This document shows, in pieces, positions 8,081-17,572 of a DNA stretch of 64,000 nt. Source of the DNA: Marispirochaeta aestuarii (GTDB lineage Bacteria > Spirochaetota > Spirochaetia > JC444 > Marispirochaetaceae); contig NZ_MWQY01000015.1 in NCBI RefSeq assembly GCF_002087085.1, forward strand, positions 1 to 64,000, written 5' to 3'. Below the pieces are notes generated by a model. That model ran no database searches. It saw nothing but the letters and a program-made list of their open reading frames with translations, and was not told the DNA's origin. A program made the translations under genes and the position numbers. The first letter of the stretch is position 1, and every line of letters starts with the position of its first letter.

Positions 8081-8143
8081 GATTTAAAGTGTAGCTGATC
8101 GGAGCGGGGAGTGCAAAAAAAAGAGGGACAGTATCTGTGTGTT

Positions 8144-9532
8144 TCAGGCAAAAAACTCCCGGTCCTGTTCTTCCCTCAGTTTCCACAATATCGCGGAATC
8201 CGGTATTTCCAGCATATCCATGGTCAGCAGTGTTCCCGGTTCAAGGTCTCTTTTAAGGGTCGTTCCATGGGCAAGGTAATAGGGGAGCTGGGTGTTCTCG
8301 CTGATGCTCTTTGCCGGAAGCAGCAGTCCTTCAAAGCCGTCTATAACGTGATGATGTCCCCGGGCTTCCAGAAATGTCCCCGCCTTAAGCGGTTTTACTG
8401 CCCGGGCTGCCAGATCGTAGCGGGGCCGGGGGCTCCTGGAACTTGTCGGCATCCCGAGAAGTCCCACGGAAAGAACGCTGAAAAGAGATTCGAACCCGAG
8501 ATAGTGGGCGGGATAGTAGATCAGGGCGGACTTTCCACTTCTGCTTACGGGCACTCCCTTTTCGCGCAGGATATCCCAGGTCTCCCTGTCGTCGCATTCC
8601 ACCACCACGTATACTCCGCCCTCCATGCTCTGTTCGTCGGATCGACGCAGGCAGTTGACGACATCGATGCGCATTCCTCCGGAAAGAATACCTCCCATCT
8701 CGGAAGGAGACATGATCTCGGGGATCTCCAGGGTCCTGGCAATGGGAAAATGAAACTCAGGAATATCGGGGTCAAAGTCAGGAAGATGGTTGCAGACTAT
8801 TCCCATTTCCGACAGGTCCGGAAGGGCCCGCTGGCCGAAAAGGGAGAGCGCCTCGCTCCGTTTTTTCAGTGTATCCGCCGCGTTATTCTCAAGGTCCCAG
8901 AGAGAAGCAAAGTCCGGAACCGACATAGTGGTATCCAGCACTTTGACAGTTGAATCCCCGGGATTATAGATAAAGTCATACTCGCTGGATTTGCCGATGC
9001 TCAGAATCCGCAGCCCTGCGGCACGTGCCCAGGAAACAAGTCCTATGAGCAGGGCCGGCTGGTCGCCCTCGGCAAGAGAGTAGATAACACCCTGCTGCCG
9101 CGCCTTGAGGGCCAGAAGCGGGCCGGCGACGGAGTCGGATTCCTTGGTTACCATGATCACATGCCTGCGATTTTCAATGGCGGCGAGAACATGCACCGCC
9201 GAGGCTTCCGGGTTGCCCGTACCTTCGATTACGATATCGAAGGGCATGGACATGGCAAGGGGAACGTCATTGAAGATCAGGTATTTGCCTTCCCGGAAGG
9301 CCTCCAGGCCTTCTTCGGCGGAACTGCAGTGTACAATCTCAGACTCACTTACGCCGATTGACCTGTAGGCGGCCACGCATTTCTGAACCTTCCTGCCGCA
9401 GAGTATCCGGATCGATATATTCTCGTTCCTTGATCCATACAGAAAGAGGGAGTGATTAAAACCCTGAACGCCGATAACGGCAAGCTCCAGTTTCTTTTTC
9501 CTGTCCGTTGCAAACAGCAGATCATAGTTCAT
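8144..9532 (-). CDS. Homoserine-dehydrogenase-like oxidoreductase with C-terminal SAF domain
   Basis: A 462-residue protein of the COG4091 type. The N-terminal 200 residues form an NAD(P)-binding dehydrogenase-like region (AVIGVQGFNHS near residue 18, then VIEGTGNPEASAVHVLAAI and HVIMVTKESD). The C-terminal 80 or so residues (AARAVKPLKAGTFLEARG...LEPGTLLTMDML) look like an SAF domain, as in altronate dehydratase and sialic acid synthase. The family is not true homoserine dehydrogenase and is often found in sugar or sugar-acid pathways. GGAG lies 8 bases before the ATG. The gene stands alone, with about 450 bases upstream before the arabinose transporter. Confidence 0.75.
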   Translation of the reverse strand: MNYDLLFATDRKKKLELAVIGVQGFNHSLFLYGSRNENISIRILCGRKVQKCVAAYRSIGVSESEIVHCSSAEEGLEAFREGKYLIFNDVPLAMSMPFDIVIEGTGNPEASAVHVLAAIENRRHVIMVTKESDSVAGPLLALKARQQGVIYSLAEGDQPALLIGLVSWARAAGLRILSIGKSSEYDFIYNPGDSTVKVLDTTMSVPDFASLWDLENNAADTLKKRSEALSLFGQRALPDLSEMGIVCNHLPDFDPDIPEFHFPIARTLEIPEIMSPSEMGGILSGGMRIDVVNCLRRSDEQSMEGGVYVVVECDDRETWDILREKGVPVSRSGKSALIYYPAHYLGFESLFSVLSVGLLGMPTSSRSPRPRYDLAARAVKPLKAGTFLEARGHHHVIDGFEGLLLPAKSISENTQLPYYLAHGTTLKRDLEPGTLLTMDMLEIPDSAILWKLREEQDREFFA

Positions 9533-9980
9533 AAGCGAGTCTCCGGTTTAAATAAGCTACTCTGGTATTTGCAAGTATGGTGCCAAGAGCGGTTTTGGAG
9601 CCGCGAATCTCACGATTGAAATACGAGACAATTAATTTCTTGTATAACAAGGAATAGCGAGAAGATCGACAAATAACCGGAATCAACGAATATCATGGCA
9701 AGGATTACCGTTTTCATCTGAAATTGCAGGGTTGCAAAGAAACAGTTATCCGGTGCAAAGAAAAGACAGAGAGATGGGATTGCTGTTATGATAGGTGGCA
9801 TGGCCAGGATATCAATAAACAGTTAATTATTGATATGTATTAGACAAACTGATCTTGACAGATGCATAAACCGGGTTTATCCTTTTTTTGTATTGATTTT
9901 GTGTATCTATCAGTGTCTTTTCTGCTATCAATACCAAAAAGAATCACGGAATATGATTCTTAACATTTAGGAGGTTTTTT
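9533..9980. other. 448-bp intergenic region, AT-rich
   Basis: This gap separates divergent genes. Its right part (9855-9980) holds the promoter, a palindrome and the strong Shine-Dalgarno sequence of the sugar ABC operon. Its left end should hold the promoter of the SAF oxidoreductase, but no clear one is visible. A minus-strand reading frame at 9610-9801 has no ribosome binding site and I do not call it a gene. No repeat or RNA gene was seen. Confidence 0.6.
9855..9883 (+). promoter_or_regulatory. Promoter with palindromic operator for the arabinose ABC operon
   Basis: TTGACA at 9855-9860 and TATCCT at 9878-9883 are 17 bases apart. The spacer and the start of the -10 box are occupied by the 15-bp palindrome ATAAACC-G-GGTTTAT (9866-9880), well placed for a repressor. 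The ArsR-type regulator at 15007-15942 is the closest candidate; that link is inference. Confidence 0.65.
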
Positions 9981-11288
9981 ATGTATCGTACCGTTGTAAA
10001 ACGTATGATGGTCGTGATGGTGGTCGTATTCTTGATGATCACTCCCCTGCTTGCAGGCGGCCAGGGAGACAAGGCCGAGGGAGGGCCAACTAAACTGACA
10101 CTCTGGACATCGAATGCTATCCATGGGGAGTTCTACATGGATGCGGCGAATCGATGGAATTCTGAATATCCAGATCAGCAGATCGAGCTTGAAGTAGTCA
10201 CGACCCCGAATGTTGAAATGCATAATCAGTTGACATTGGCATTTCAGGCCGGGGTCGGTGCACCGGACATTGTTGATATCAATATCAACTTCTTTTCCAA
10301 CTTCCTGAAAGGGGATATCCAGCTGGTTCCATTGAACGATGTGGTTGATCCTGTTCGCGATTCCTTCGTTGAGTCCCGATTTGATATTTACTCCAAAGAT
10401 GGAAAAGTTTATGGACTGCCTCTGCACGTAGGCGCTACGGTCGTCTATTACAACATGGAGATGATGGACAAGGCAGGTGTTGATGTTGAAGCAATCAAAA
10501 CCTGGGACGATTTTGAAGCAGCAGGACGGAAGGTGAGAGACACCCTCGGGATTCCCATGACGATCATCGAAACTGCTGATCAGCGGCCTTTCTGGCCCAT
10601 GATTGTTCAGCGGGGAGGAGATTATCTTGGACCCGATGGAAGCGTGACGCTGGACAGCAAAATTAACATTGAGGTTCTTGAGCGCCTGCACAGTTGGATG
10701 TTCGAGCAGAAAATTGCAGTTGGAGCTCCCGGCGGGAAAACCTGGGCTGAAGAATTCTTTCCCTTCATGAACAACGGCGGATTTGCAGCACTTATCATGC
10801 CTACCTGGTATATGAGCCGATTTCTGGAATTTATGCCGGATATCGCCGGTAAGATTGCTGTGAGACCTATGCCTGTGTGGGAAGAAGGGGATGCGCGTTC
10901 CTGTGGTATCGGTGGTACCGGATCTTCTGTAACAACTCAGTCTAAGCACATTGAGCTGGCTAAAAAATTCAATGCCTATGCAAAACTTACTGTTGAGTCG
11001 AATAAAAAGCTGTGGGAAATCATGCGTTTTGATCCGCCCAGATGGGATGGCGTATGGGACAGTCCTGAGCTCCTTAAGCCGGACCCCTATTTCTATAATG
11101 AACCAATATTTGAAATGCTGATTGAACTTGCCGAAGCGGATCAGATTCCTTCACCGAATTCCGGGGAGCTGTTAGCTGATGCCCAGACAGTTGTACGTAA
11201 CTCAGTCAGTTATTGGGTATTCGAAGATCAGAGCCGGACTCCGGAAGAGGCGCTTCGAGAAGCCGCTGCTGAATTAAGAAGAAAATAA
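9981..11288 (+). CDS. Sugar ABC transporter substrate-binding protein
   Basis: A 435-residue family 1 extracellular solute-binding protein. A hydrophobic signal peptide (residues 1-26, ending LLAGG) precedes a mature part starting near GQGDKAEGG. There is no lipobox cysteine. The body shows the usual pattern of this family: LWTSNAIHGEF, AAGVGAPDIVDI-type segments, YGLPLHVGATVVYYN and GAPGGKTWAEEFFP. A strong AGGAGG lies before the ATG. It is the first gene of an operon with two permeases. No ATPase is encoded here, so a shared MsmX-type ATPase elsewhere is likely. With the GH51 gene downstream, the cargo is probably arabinose oligosaccharides or arabinosides. Confidence 0.9.
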   Translation: MYRTVVKRMMVVMVVVFLMITPLLAGGQGDKAEGGPTKLTLWTSNAIHGEFYMDAANRWNSEYPDQQIELEVVTTPNVEMHNQLTLAFQAGVGAPDIVDININFFSNFLKGDIQLVPLNDVVDPVRDSFVESRFDIYSKDGKVYGLPLHVGATVVYYNMEMMDKAGVDVEAIKTWDDFEAAGRKVRDTLGIPMTIIETADQRPFWPMIVQRGGDYLGPDGSVTLDSKINIEVLERLHSWMFEQKIAVGAPGGKTWAEEFFPFMNNGGFAALIMPTWYMSRFLEFMPDIAGKIAVRPMPVWEEGDARSCGIGGTGSSVTTQSKHIELAKKFNAYAKLTVESNKKLWEIMRFDPPRWDGVWDSPELLKPDPYFYNEPIFEMLIELAEADQIPSPNSGELLADAQTVVRNSVSYWVFEDQSRTPEEALREAAAELRRK

Positions 11289-11314
11289 ATAAAGTCTCTT
11301 GATATTGGTATAAT

Positions 11315-11350
11315 ATATCCGCTGGTTACCTCAGGGTTTCCAGCGGATAT
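11315..11350 (+). promoter_or_regulatory. Stem-loop between binding protein and permease genes
   Basis: A perfect 11-bp stem, ATATCCGCTGG with CCAGCGGATAT around a 14-base loop, lies 27 bases after the binding-protein stop. It has no T-tract. Such hairpins commonly protect the upstream mRNA and raise the level of the binding protein over the permeases. Confidence 0.6.
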
Positions 11351-11451
11351 TATCAGAGGGGTGTGCTCTGTTCTGTTTTGTAAAACCATTAATAATGGTG
11401 TTATTTAACAAGCAGGGTAACTAGTCGACTTCAGGCGACTGAGAGGTTTCA

Positions 11452-12357
11452 ATGAAATCGCGTTCAGTGTCCAAGCTTACCGGTATTTTTTATTCTGCCC
11501 GGCTTGCACCGTATGTTTTTGTTCTTCCTTTTTTACTTGTGTTTTTTGTATTTTTTCTTTACCCGACTATTTCCAGTATTATCATGAGCCTTCATGATGT
11601 TAAAGGTTTTGGAAACTGGGAATTTATTGGACTGAAAAACTATGAAAGATTAAATAATATTCATTTTTTTAATGCTCTTCGTACAAGTTCTCTTTATACA
11701 TTTTTGACAATTGTGATTCTGATTCCAGTCCCGATGATAATTGCGATATTCCTCAACTCAAAGCTTATGCTGGCCAGGAACTTCTTTCGCTCCGTTGTTT
11801 TTATGCCTGCACTCATTTCAGTTGTCGTAGCGGGAATAGCGTTCCGTCTTTTATTCGGCAATACGGAAGTTGCTCTTATCAACAGTATTCTGGCCCGCTT
11901 CGGAATTGAACCCGTGCGGTGGATGCTGAATAAATCAACAGGCATGTTCCTGATGGTAGTACTGGGAACATGGCGTTATGCTGGAGTTAACATGATTTAC
12001 TTTATGTCTGGATTACAGGCAATTCCAGTCGAATTATATGAGTCCGCAAGTATTGATGGAGCAGGGGTATTCAGAAAATTTTTCGGCATAACATTACCTT
12101 TACTGAAACCTATAGCTATATATGTTCTAACCATAAGTATCTACGGTGGATACGCTATGTTTACCGAGAGTTATGTTTTCTGGAATCAATCCATGCCCGG
12201 AGATATCGGCATGACGATTGTACGATACATGTATCAGGAAGGATTACTCCAGAACAGACTTGGTGTTGGTTCGGCAGTCGGGGTTACCCTTCTGGCTATT
12301 GTATTTGTGATAAATATAATCCAGCTGCGTTTATTCGGCATGTTCCGCAAGGAGTAG
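11452..12357 (+). CDS. Sugar ABC transporter permease (UgpA/MalF type)
   Basis: A 301-residue inner-membrane permease with six predicted transmembrane segments, the first at about residues 18-42. The EAA loop that docks to the ATPase is seen as ELYESASIDGAGVFRKFFGI. It lies 163 bases after the binding protein, behind a stem-loop, and 4 bases before the second permease. Base composition is more AT-rich than the metabolic genes further right, which may reflect strong hydrophobic coding or a different origin. GAGAGG precedes the ATG by a short spacer. Confidence 0.9.
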   Translation: MKSRSVSKLTGIFYSARLAPYVFVLPFLLVFFVFFLYPTISSIIMSLHDVKGFGNWEFIGLKNYERLNNIHFFNALRTSSLYTFLTIVILIPVPMIIAIFLNSKLMLARNFFRSVVFMPALISVVVAGIAFRLLFGNTEVALINSILARFGIEPVRWMLNKSTGMFLMVVLGTWRYAGVNMIYFMSGLQAIPVELYESASIDGAGVFRKFFGITLPLLKPIAIYVLTISIYGGYAMFTESYVFWNQSMPGDIGMTIVRYMYQEGLLQNRLGVGSAVGVTLLAIVFVINIIQLRLFGMFRKE

Positions 12358-12361
12358 GATA

Positions 12362-13222
12362 ATGAAAACAGCTTACGTCTTGAAAAAAAAGAAACGTGTA
12401 TCCCCGGGACAAATTATCGCCTTGGCTGGATTCGTTATTCTTGGTTTTATTTTAGTCTTTCCATTGTATTACCTGGTGCTTGCATCATTTCGTCAAACTC
12501 AGCTTCTGTTTCGCGAGGGTATGGCTCTGGGGATAAATCTCGAACAAATGACCCTGGAAAATTATGCATATATTTTCAGTGGTGCTTCAAAATACGCTTA
12601 CTGGTATTTTAACAGTATAGCAATAACCTCGCTCTATGCATTATCCGCGTTGATAGTGTGTTCCGTGGTTGGGTACGGACTCGCGGTTTATGATTTCAAG
12701 GGAAGAAACCTTATTTTTGGACTGGTTCTGTTTGTAATGATGATACCCCTCGAGATTCTGATGCTTCCATTGTATCAAATAATTATCAAACTTAAGATGG
12801 TCAATACGTATACTGGTGTAATCCTGCCGTATGTAGCTTTTCCTCTGGGAATATTCTTTTTTCGCCAATATGCAATAAGTCTTCCTCGGGACTATCTGGA
12901 TGCCGGAAGAATAGACGGCTGTACGGAATATGGCCTTTTCTTTCGTATCATGGCACCCCTCATGCTCCCTGCGTATGGAGCTATGGCGATTCTTTTAGCC
13001 AGGAAAGAGTGGAATAATTTTGTGTGGCCCCTGGTTGTATTGAGAACAAGTGACAAGTATACCCTTCCCATAGGTCTTGCAAGCCAGATAGACCCATACG
13101 GTACGGGATTTCAGGTCCTTCTTCCCGGCGCCGTCCTTGCGATATTGCCGCCTGTACTCGTATTTATTTTTGGGCAGAAATACTTCATATCAGGATTGAC
13201 TGTCGGAGGTATAAAAGGCTGA
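12362..13222 (+). CDS. Sugar ABC transporter permease (UgpE/MalG type)
   Basis: A 286-residue permease of the carbohydrate-uptake CUT1 class with six predicted membrane segments. Its EAA loop is DYLDAGRIDGCTEYGLFFRI, and the C terminus GQKYFISGLTVGGIKG is the usual ending of this subfamily. It pairs with the preceding permease to form the channel. The GH51 gene starts 97 bases downstream with no terminator between, so the glycosidase is probably on the same transcript. Confidence 0.92.
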   Translation: MKTAYVLKKKKRVSPGQIIALAGFVILGFILVFPLYYLVLASFRQTQLLFREGMALGINLEQMTLENYAYIFSGASKYAYWYFNSIAITSLYALSALIVCSVVGYGLAVYDFKGRNLIFGLVLFVMMIPLEILMLPLYQIIIKLKMVNTYTGVILPYVAFPLGIFFFRQYAISLPRDYLDAGRIDGCTEYGLFFRIMAPLMLPAYGAMAILLARKEWNNFVWPLVVLRTSDKYTLPIGLASQIDPYGTGFQVLLPGAVLAILPPVLVFIFGQKYFISGLTVGGIKG

Positions 13223-13319
13223 GGTTCATCACATTAACAATCTGAGAATTCATTCTATACGGTTAAATCATGCTTTTAAAACCTGATACTAAATGATCTT
13301 GAATCAAGGAGACAATTTC

Positions 13320-14816
13320 ATGCTAAACAAAATTATTGTTCAGACAGAGAGTGGAGACCACAAAATTGATAAGAATATCTATGGACATTTCGCTGAGCAT
13401 CTTGGCCGGTGTATCTACGATGGTATCTGGGTGGGAGAAAAGAGCAGTATCCCCAATATACGCGGAATGAGAAAGGATGTCGTCGAGGCATTGAAGGGCA
13501 TAAAAGCTCCGGTCCTGCGCTGGCCCGGCGGGTGCTTCGCAGATGAGTATCACTGGAAGGACGGTGTGGGCAGCAGGGAAGAGCGCCGTCCCATGGTAAA
13601 CAGCAACTGGGGCGGAGTGGTAGAAGACAACCAGTTCGGTACCCACGAATTCTTTGATCTGTGTGAACAGATCGGGGCGGAGCCCTATATCTGCGGTAAC
13701 GTAGGCAGTGGAACTATCCATGAAATGCAGGAGTGGATCGAGTATATGAACTGGCCCGATTCCACTCCCATGTCGGAAATGAGAATCAGGAATGGAAGAA
13801 AAGAACCATTTAATATCAAGTATTTCGGAATCGGGAATGAAAACTGGGGCTGCGGTGGAAAGATGACTCCGGAGTACTATGCGTCAGTCTATAAAAGATA
13901 TAATACCTTTGTCCGTGACTATAACGGACAAAAAATCTTCAGAATTGCCTGTGGTCCGCGAAACGATGATTATCACTGGACCGATGTCATGATGCGGGAC
14001 GCCCGGTGCTGCATGGATGGGCTTGCTCTCCATTATTATTCCAGAATGTTTTCCAGTGGAGAAAGTACCACTGAAGAAAGGGGCTCGGCAACCGATTTCC
14101 CGGAAGATGAATGGGCTCTCATTCTGAGAAAAGCCCATAATACCGAGGAGCTGGTCCATAGGCATTCGGCCATTATGGATCGCTATGATCCGGAGAAGAG
14201 GGTAGCACTGATCGTTGATGAGTGGGGTACGTGGTTCGAAGTAGAACCCGGAACACATCCCCGTTTTCTGTATCAGCAGAATACAATGAGAGATGCTCTC
14301 GTTGCTTCAATAAGCCTGAATATTTTCAATGAATACAGTGACCGGGTCAGAATGGCCAATATAGCGCAGACGGTCAATGTGCTGCAGGCCATGGTTCTCA
14401 CGGACGGTCCAAGAATGCTTCTCACCCCGACCTATCACGTTTTCGATATGTACAAGGGGCACCAGGATGCGACTTCTTTACCTGTTTATACTGAATCGGA
14501 ACAATACAGCTACGGTGAATACAGTATGGATAAAGTAAGCGCTTCTGCTTCGAGGGCCGATGACGGCAGCATCCTTGTAACCATGAACAACCTTGACACG
14601 AAAAAGCCGGCGGAAATAAGGACTGTACTCAGAGGTACCCGGATTAAAAATGTGAGCGGGCGGATCTTGTCCAGCTCATCGATGCATCTGCACAATACCT
14701 TTGATGAGCCGGACAGACTCAGCCCCCAAAACTTCGCTGAATTTAAAGCTGAATCTGATGAACTCAAGCTGACGGTTCCGCCGATGTCTGTTGTCGCACT
14801 TCGAATAGAATCCTAG
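13320..14816 (+). CDS. Alpha-L-arabinofuranosidase, GH51 family
   Basis: A 498-residue glycoside hydrolase that releases L-arabinose from arabinofuranosyl ends of oligosaccharides. The acid/base glutamate is E174 in FGIGNENWG and the nucleophile is E301 in [27 protein letters not shown] is another GH51 signature. There is no signal peptide, so it acts in the cytoplasm on oligosaccharides imported by the ABC system just upstream. The start at 13320 is chosen because AAGGAG lies 8 bases before it; an upstream ATG at 13293 has none. A strong terminator follows at 14834-14888. Confidence 0.94.
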   Translation: MLNKIIVQTESGDHKIDKNIYGHFAEHLGRCIYDGIWVGEKSSIPNIRGMRKDVVEALKGIKAPVLRWPGGCFADEYHWKDGVGSREERRPMVNSNWGGVVEDNQFGTHEFFDLCEQIGAEPYICGNVGSGTIHEMQEWIEYMNWPDSTPMSEMRIRNGRKEPFNIKYFGIGNENWGCGGKMTPEYYASVYKRYNTFVRDYNGQKIFRIACGPRNDDYHWTDVMMRDARCCMDGLALHYYSRMFSSGESTTEERGSATDFPEDEWALILRKAHNTEELVHRHSAIMDRYDPEKRVALIVDEWGTWFEVEPGTHPRFLYQQNTMRDALVASISLNIFNEYSDRVRMANIAQTVNVLQAMVLTDGPRMLLTPTYHVFDMYKGHQDATSLPVYTESEQYSYGEYSMDKVSASASRADDGSILVTMNNLDTKKPAEIRTVLRGTRIKNVSGRILSSSSMHLHNTFDEPDRLSPQNFAEFKAESDELKLTVPPMSVVALRIES

Positions 14817-14833
14817 TCGGTATGTATATGCCG

Positions 14834-14888
14834 CCGTGTCCGCACCAGTGACGGGGTAGCCCGGAGCTGGTGCGGCACGGTTTTTTTT
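14834..14888 (+). terminator. Intrinsic terminator after the arabinofuranosidase gene
   Basis: A 14-bp stem with one bulge (CCGTG-t-CCGCACCAG with CTGGTGCGGCACGG) is followed directly by eight Ts. It ends the ABC-GH51 transcript. Confidence 0.92.
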
Positions 14889-15006
14889 ATAACTGTGCTT
14901 TGAGAGCAGGAATTTGAAAGATTTTGTGTGCTTTACATTTTATAGCTCTGAGTATCATGGAAATTGATTTAAATTACTGATATAATCTGTGCTGAGACGT
15001 GAAGAG

Positions 15007-15942
15007 ATGAATAACCGAGAAAATAGAGCCATTATAATAGATCCCAGCGAAGATTTTGATAAAATCAAGGGGCTTGCCTCGAAGATACGCCTGAAGATAC
15101 TCGAGATCATTGACCAGGGCGCCAAAAACATCAATGAGCTATCCGCTGCTCTGGAGATGCCTCAGTCAACAATCGCGACAAACGTGATGATTCTTGAGGA
15201 GGCTGGACTGATTAAAACAGAGCAGATTAAGGGGAAGAAAGGGACACAAAAGATTTGTCACCCGATTTACTCCGAGATAGTGATTGAGTTCGCAAACCTG
15301 AAAAGAGAAGTGGAACAGGATAATGTCATTGAAGTTGAAATGCCAATCGGTTTGTATAACCGGTATGAGGTTTCCGCCCCCTGTGGACTTTGCTCGACGG
15401 AGAGTATAATCGGTTATCTCGATGTCCCTAACCATTTTCTCAATCCCGAGAGGGTAAAAGCCGGACTGATCTGGTTCGAAAAAGGTTACGTTGAGTACAA
15501 GTTTCCCAACAACAGCCTCTACAAGGATACCTCACTCAAGACTCTGGAACTGGTAACAGAACTTTCTTCAGAGGTTCCCGGCACCAACAAGGAATGGCTG
15601 TCGGATATCTCCCTGTGGTTGAACGACGTAAAAGTCGGTACCTGGACGTCCCCCGGGGACTATGGTGATAAAAGAGGAAAGCTGACTCCTTCCTGGTGGA
15701 AGCTCGAAGGATCACAATATGGTCTGCTCAAAAGCTGGAGGGTTACAAACAACGGTTCTTTTGTTGACGGCTTAAAAATATCTGATGTTAAGATTGCGGA
15801 TCTTGATCTTTCCGCCCACCACTCCATTACCGTCAAAATCGGTGTCGAAGATGACGCAAAACATGTGGGCGGAATAAATATCTTTGGACGTGGATTCGGC
15901 AACTACAATCAGGATATAGTCTTACGTCTCTACTTCTCCTAG
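15007..15942 (+). CDS. ArsR-type winged-helix transcriptional regulator
   Basis: A 311-residue regulator. Residues 12-85 form an ArsR-like winged helix ([40 protein letters not shown]). The long C-terminal part is beta-rich and aromatic, with [22 protein letters not shown] and KLTPSWWKL, which suggests a jelly-roll sugar-binding domain rather than the short dimer tail of typical ArsR proteins. Its location between arabinofuranosidase and arabinose genes fits a sugar-sensing regulator. The ATG at 15007 is preferred to the GTG at 14989 because a TATAAT at 14981-14986 would put the transcription start after that GTG. The 3' end overlaps the convergent kinase gene by 21 bases. Confidence 0.8.
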   Translation: MNNRENRAIIIDPSEDFDKIKGLASKIRLKILEIIDQGAKNINELSAALEMPQSTIATNVMILEEAGLIKTEQIKGKKGTQKICHPIYSEIVIEFANLKREVEQDNVIEVEMPIGLYNRYEVSAPCGLCSTESIIGYLDVPNHFLNPERVKAGLIWFEKGYVEYKFPNNSLYKDTSLKTLELVTELSSEVPGTNKEWLSDISLWLNDVKVGTWTSPGDYGDKRGKLTPSWWKLEGSQYGLLKSWRVTNNGSFVDGLKISDVKIADLDLSAHHSITVKIGVEDDAKHVGGINIFGRGFGNYNQDIVLRLYFS

Positions 15943-17541
15943 TGCCTTGACCGCCTCCCGCTCAATGGACAGACCATTATGATAGCGCCTGAAGAATTCG
16001 TTGAATCCCTTTACATCTTCAGGATCCGGTTTGACCGCCTGCCCCAGGCTGTCGGCTATCAGGGAATCGAGAAAATCCGGCAGGCTCGAGGTCTCCCTGC
16101 CTTTCAGCATATAGGCCGCAAGCAGAGCCATTCCCCAGGCTCCTCCCTCTCCGGCGGTTTCCGGGAGGCTTACCGGGGTCCCGGTGGCGGCTGCCATGAT
16201 GCGCTGCCCAACCTCCGGTGTCCTGAAAATCCCTCCGTGGCCGCGAATCTCGTCAACAGCGACCCCCTCTTTTTCGGTAAGAATATTCAGTCCCGTACGC
16301 AGGGCGCAGAAGGCGGTAAAAAGCAGGGCGCGCAGCAGGTTCGGCAGGGTAAAACTGCTTTCCGGTCTGCGGACTACAAGGGGACGGCCTTCACTGAACC
16401 CGGTTATATGTTCTCCGGAGACATAGCTTATGGCCAGGAGTCCCCCTGCATCGGGGTCTCCCTGCAGCGCCAGGGGCATCAGTTTCCCATAGAGGCTGTC
16501 CGCCGATGCATCCATACCCATGACCGAGGCAGCCTGGCCGAGGATTCCCATCCAGGCGTCAAAGTCGCTGGAGCAGTTGTTGGAGTGGGCCATGGCAACG
16601 GGTTTTCCGTCGGGAGTCGTCACGATGTCGATCTCCGGATGAACCTCTCTGAGGGGTTTTTCAAGTACGATCATGGCGAATACCGAGGTTCCCGCTGAGA
16701 CGTTTCCGGTCCTGGGACGTACACTGTTGGTGGCCACCATGCCTGTACCGGCGTCTCCCTCCGGGGGGCAGACGGGTATGCCCGCCTTCAGCCTGCCCGA
16801 GGGATCCAGGAGCTCAGCCCCCGACCGGGACAGAGTGCCGGCCTTTTCCCCGGCCATCAGAACTTTCGGCAGAATGTCTCTGAGCTTCCACGGATAGTTT
16901 TTTTCAGCCACCAGGCGATCGAATTTCTCTATCCTGGCCTTGTCATAGTCCAGGGTTTCGGGGTCGATGGGAAACATCCCTGAGCCTTCGCCGATGCCCG
17001 TGACCCGTTCTCCCGTCAGCTTCCAGTGGACGTAGCCCGCCAGGGTGGTGAGGTAGTCGATCTCTTTAACGTGTTCTTCCTTGTTCAGGATCGCCTGGTA
17101 CAGATGGGCGATGCTCCACCGCTGGGGAATGGCGAAACCGAAGAGCTTCGTGAGCTCTTGAGCAGCTTTTCCGGTTATGTTGTTGCGCCAGGTACGAAAG
17201 GGAGTAAGAAGTTCACCGTTTTTATCCAGGGCTACATATCCGTGCATCATGCCGCTGAAACCTCCGGCGCTGAAGGTTTCCAGTTCCAGGGCATAGCGTT
17301 TTTTGACATCCTCCGTCAGATCGGCATAGCAGCCGGCGATTCCCCGCCAGACCTCGTCCATGTCGTAGGTCCAGACACCCTTCTCAAACCTGTTCTCCCA
17401 GCCGTAGGAGCCGCCGGCAAGGGGAGATCCCTCCGGACTTATAAGACTGGCCTTGATTCGGGTGGAACCGAGTTCCATTCCCAGTATTGCTTTTCCGCTC
17501 CTGATTATCTGTGCCATGTTCTGCATGGATTCAGTGTTCAT
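15922..17541 (-). CDS. araB: FGGY-family kinase, probable L-ribulokinase
   Basis: A 539-residue sugar kinase that by context phosphorylates L-ribulose to L-ribulose 5-phosphate. The N-terminal phosphate motif is [15 protein letters not shown], the substrate region includes [14 protein letters not shown], and the C-terminal ATP-binding half has [12 protein letters not shown] and [15 protein letters not shown]. Sequence alone does not separate ribulokinase from xylulokinase-like FGGY enzymes; the araA and araD neighbours decide the call. The start at 17541 has GGGGGA just upstream and lies 31 bases after the araA stop. The longer upstream frame would run through the end of araA. It is last in the lacI-araD-araA-araB order. 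Confidence 0.85.
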   Translation of the reverse strand: MNTESMQNMAQIIRSGKAILGMELGSTRIKASLISPEGSPLAGGSYGWENRFEKGVWTYDMDEVWRGIAGCYADLTEDVKKRYALELETFSAGGFSGMMHGYVALDKNGELLTPFRTWRNNITGKAAQELTKLFGFAIPQRWSIAHLYQAILNKEEHVKEIDYLTTLAGYVHWKLTGERVTGIGEGSGMFPIDPETLDYDKARIEKFDRLVAEKNYPWKLRDILPKVLMAGEKAGTLSRSGAELLDPSGRLKAGIPVCPPEGDAGTGMVATNSVRPRTGNVSAGTSVFAMIVLEKPLREVHPEIDIVTTPDGKPVAMAHSNNCSSDFDAWMGILGQAASVMGMDASADSLYGKLMPLALQGDPDAGGLLAISYVSGEHITGFSEGRPLVVRRPESSFTLPNLLRALLFTAFCALRTGLNILTEKEGVAVDEIRGHGGIFRTPEVGQRIMAAATGTPVSLPETAGEGGAWGMALLAAYMLKGRETSSLPDFLDSLIADSLGQAVKPDPEDVKGFNEFFRRYHNGLSIEREAVKALGEVET

Positions 17542-17572
17542 TTCTTCCCCCTTCCTTCTGTGGGACCTCTGC

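Noticed and set aside
9610-9801. 63-codon hydrophobic frame on the minus strand in the gap before the arabinose transporter
   Set aside because: No ribosome binding site, no recognisable family and no conserved motif. It may be a remnant, but I cannot support that.
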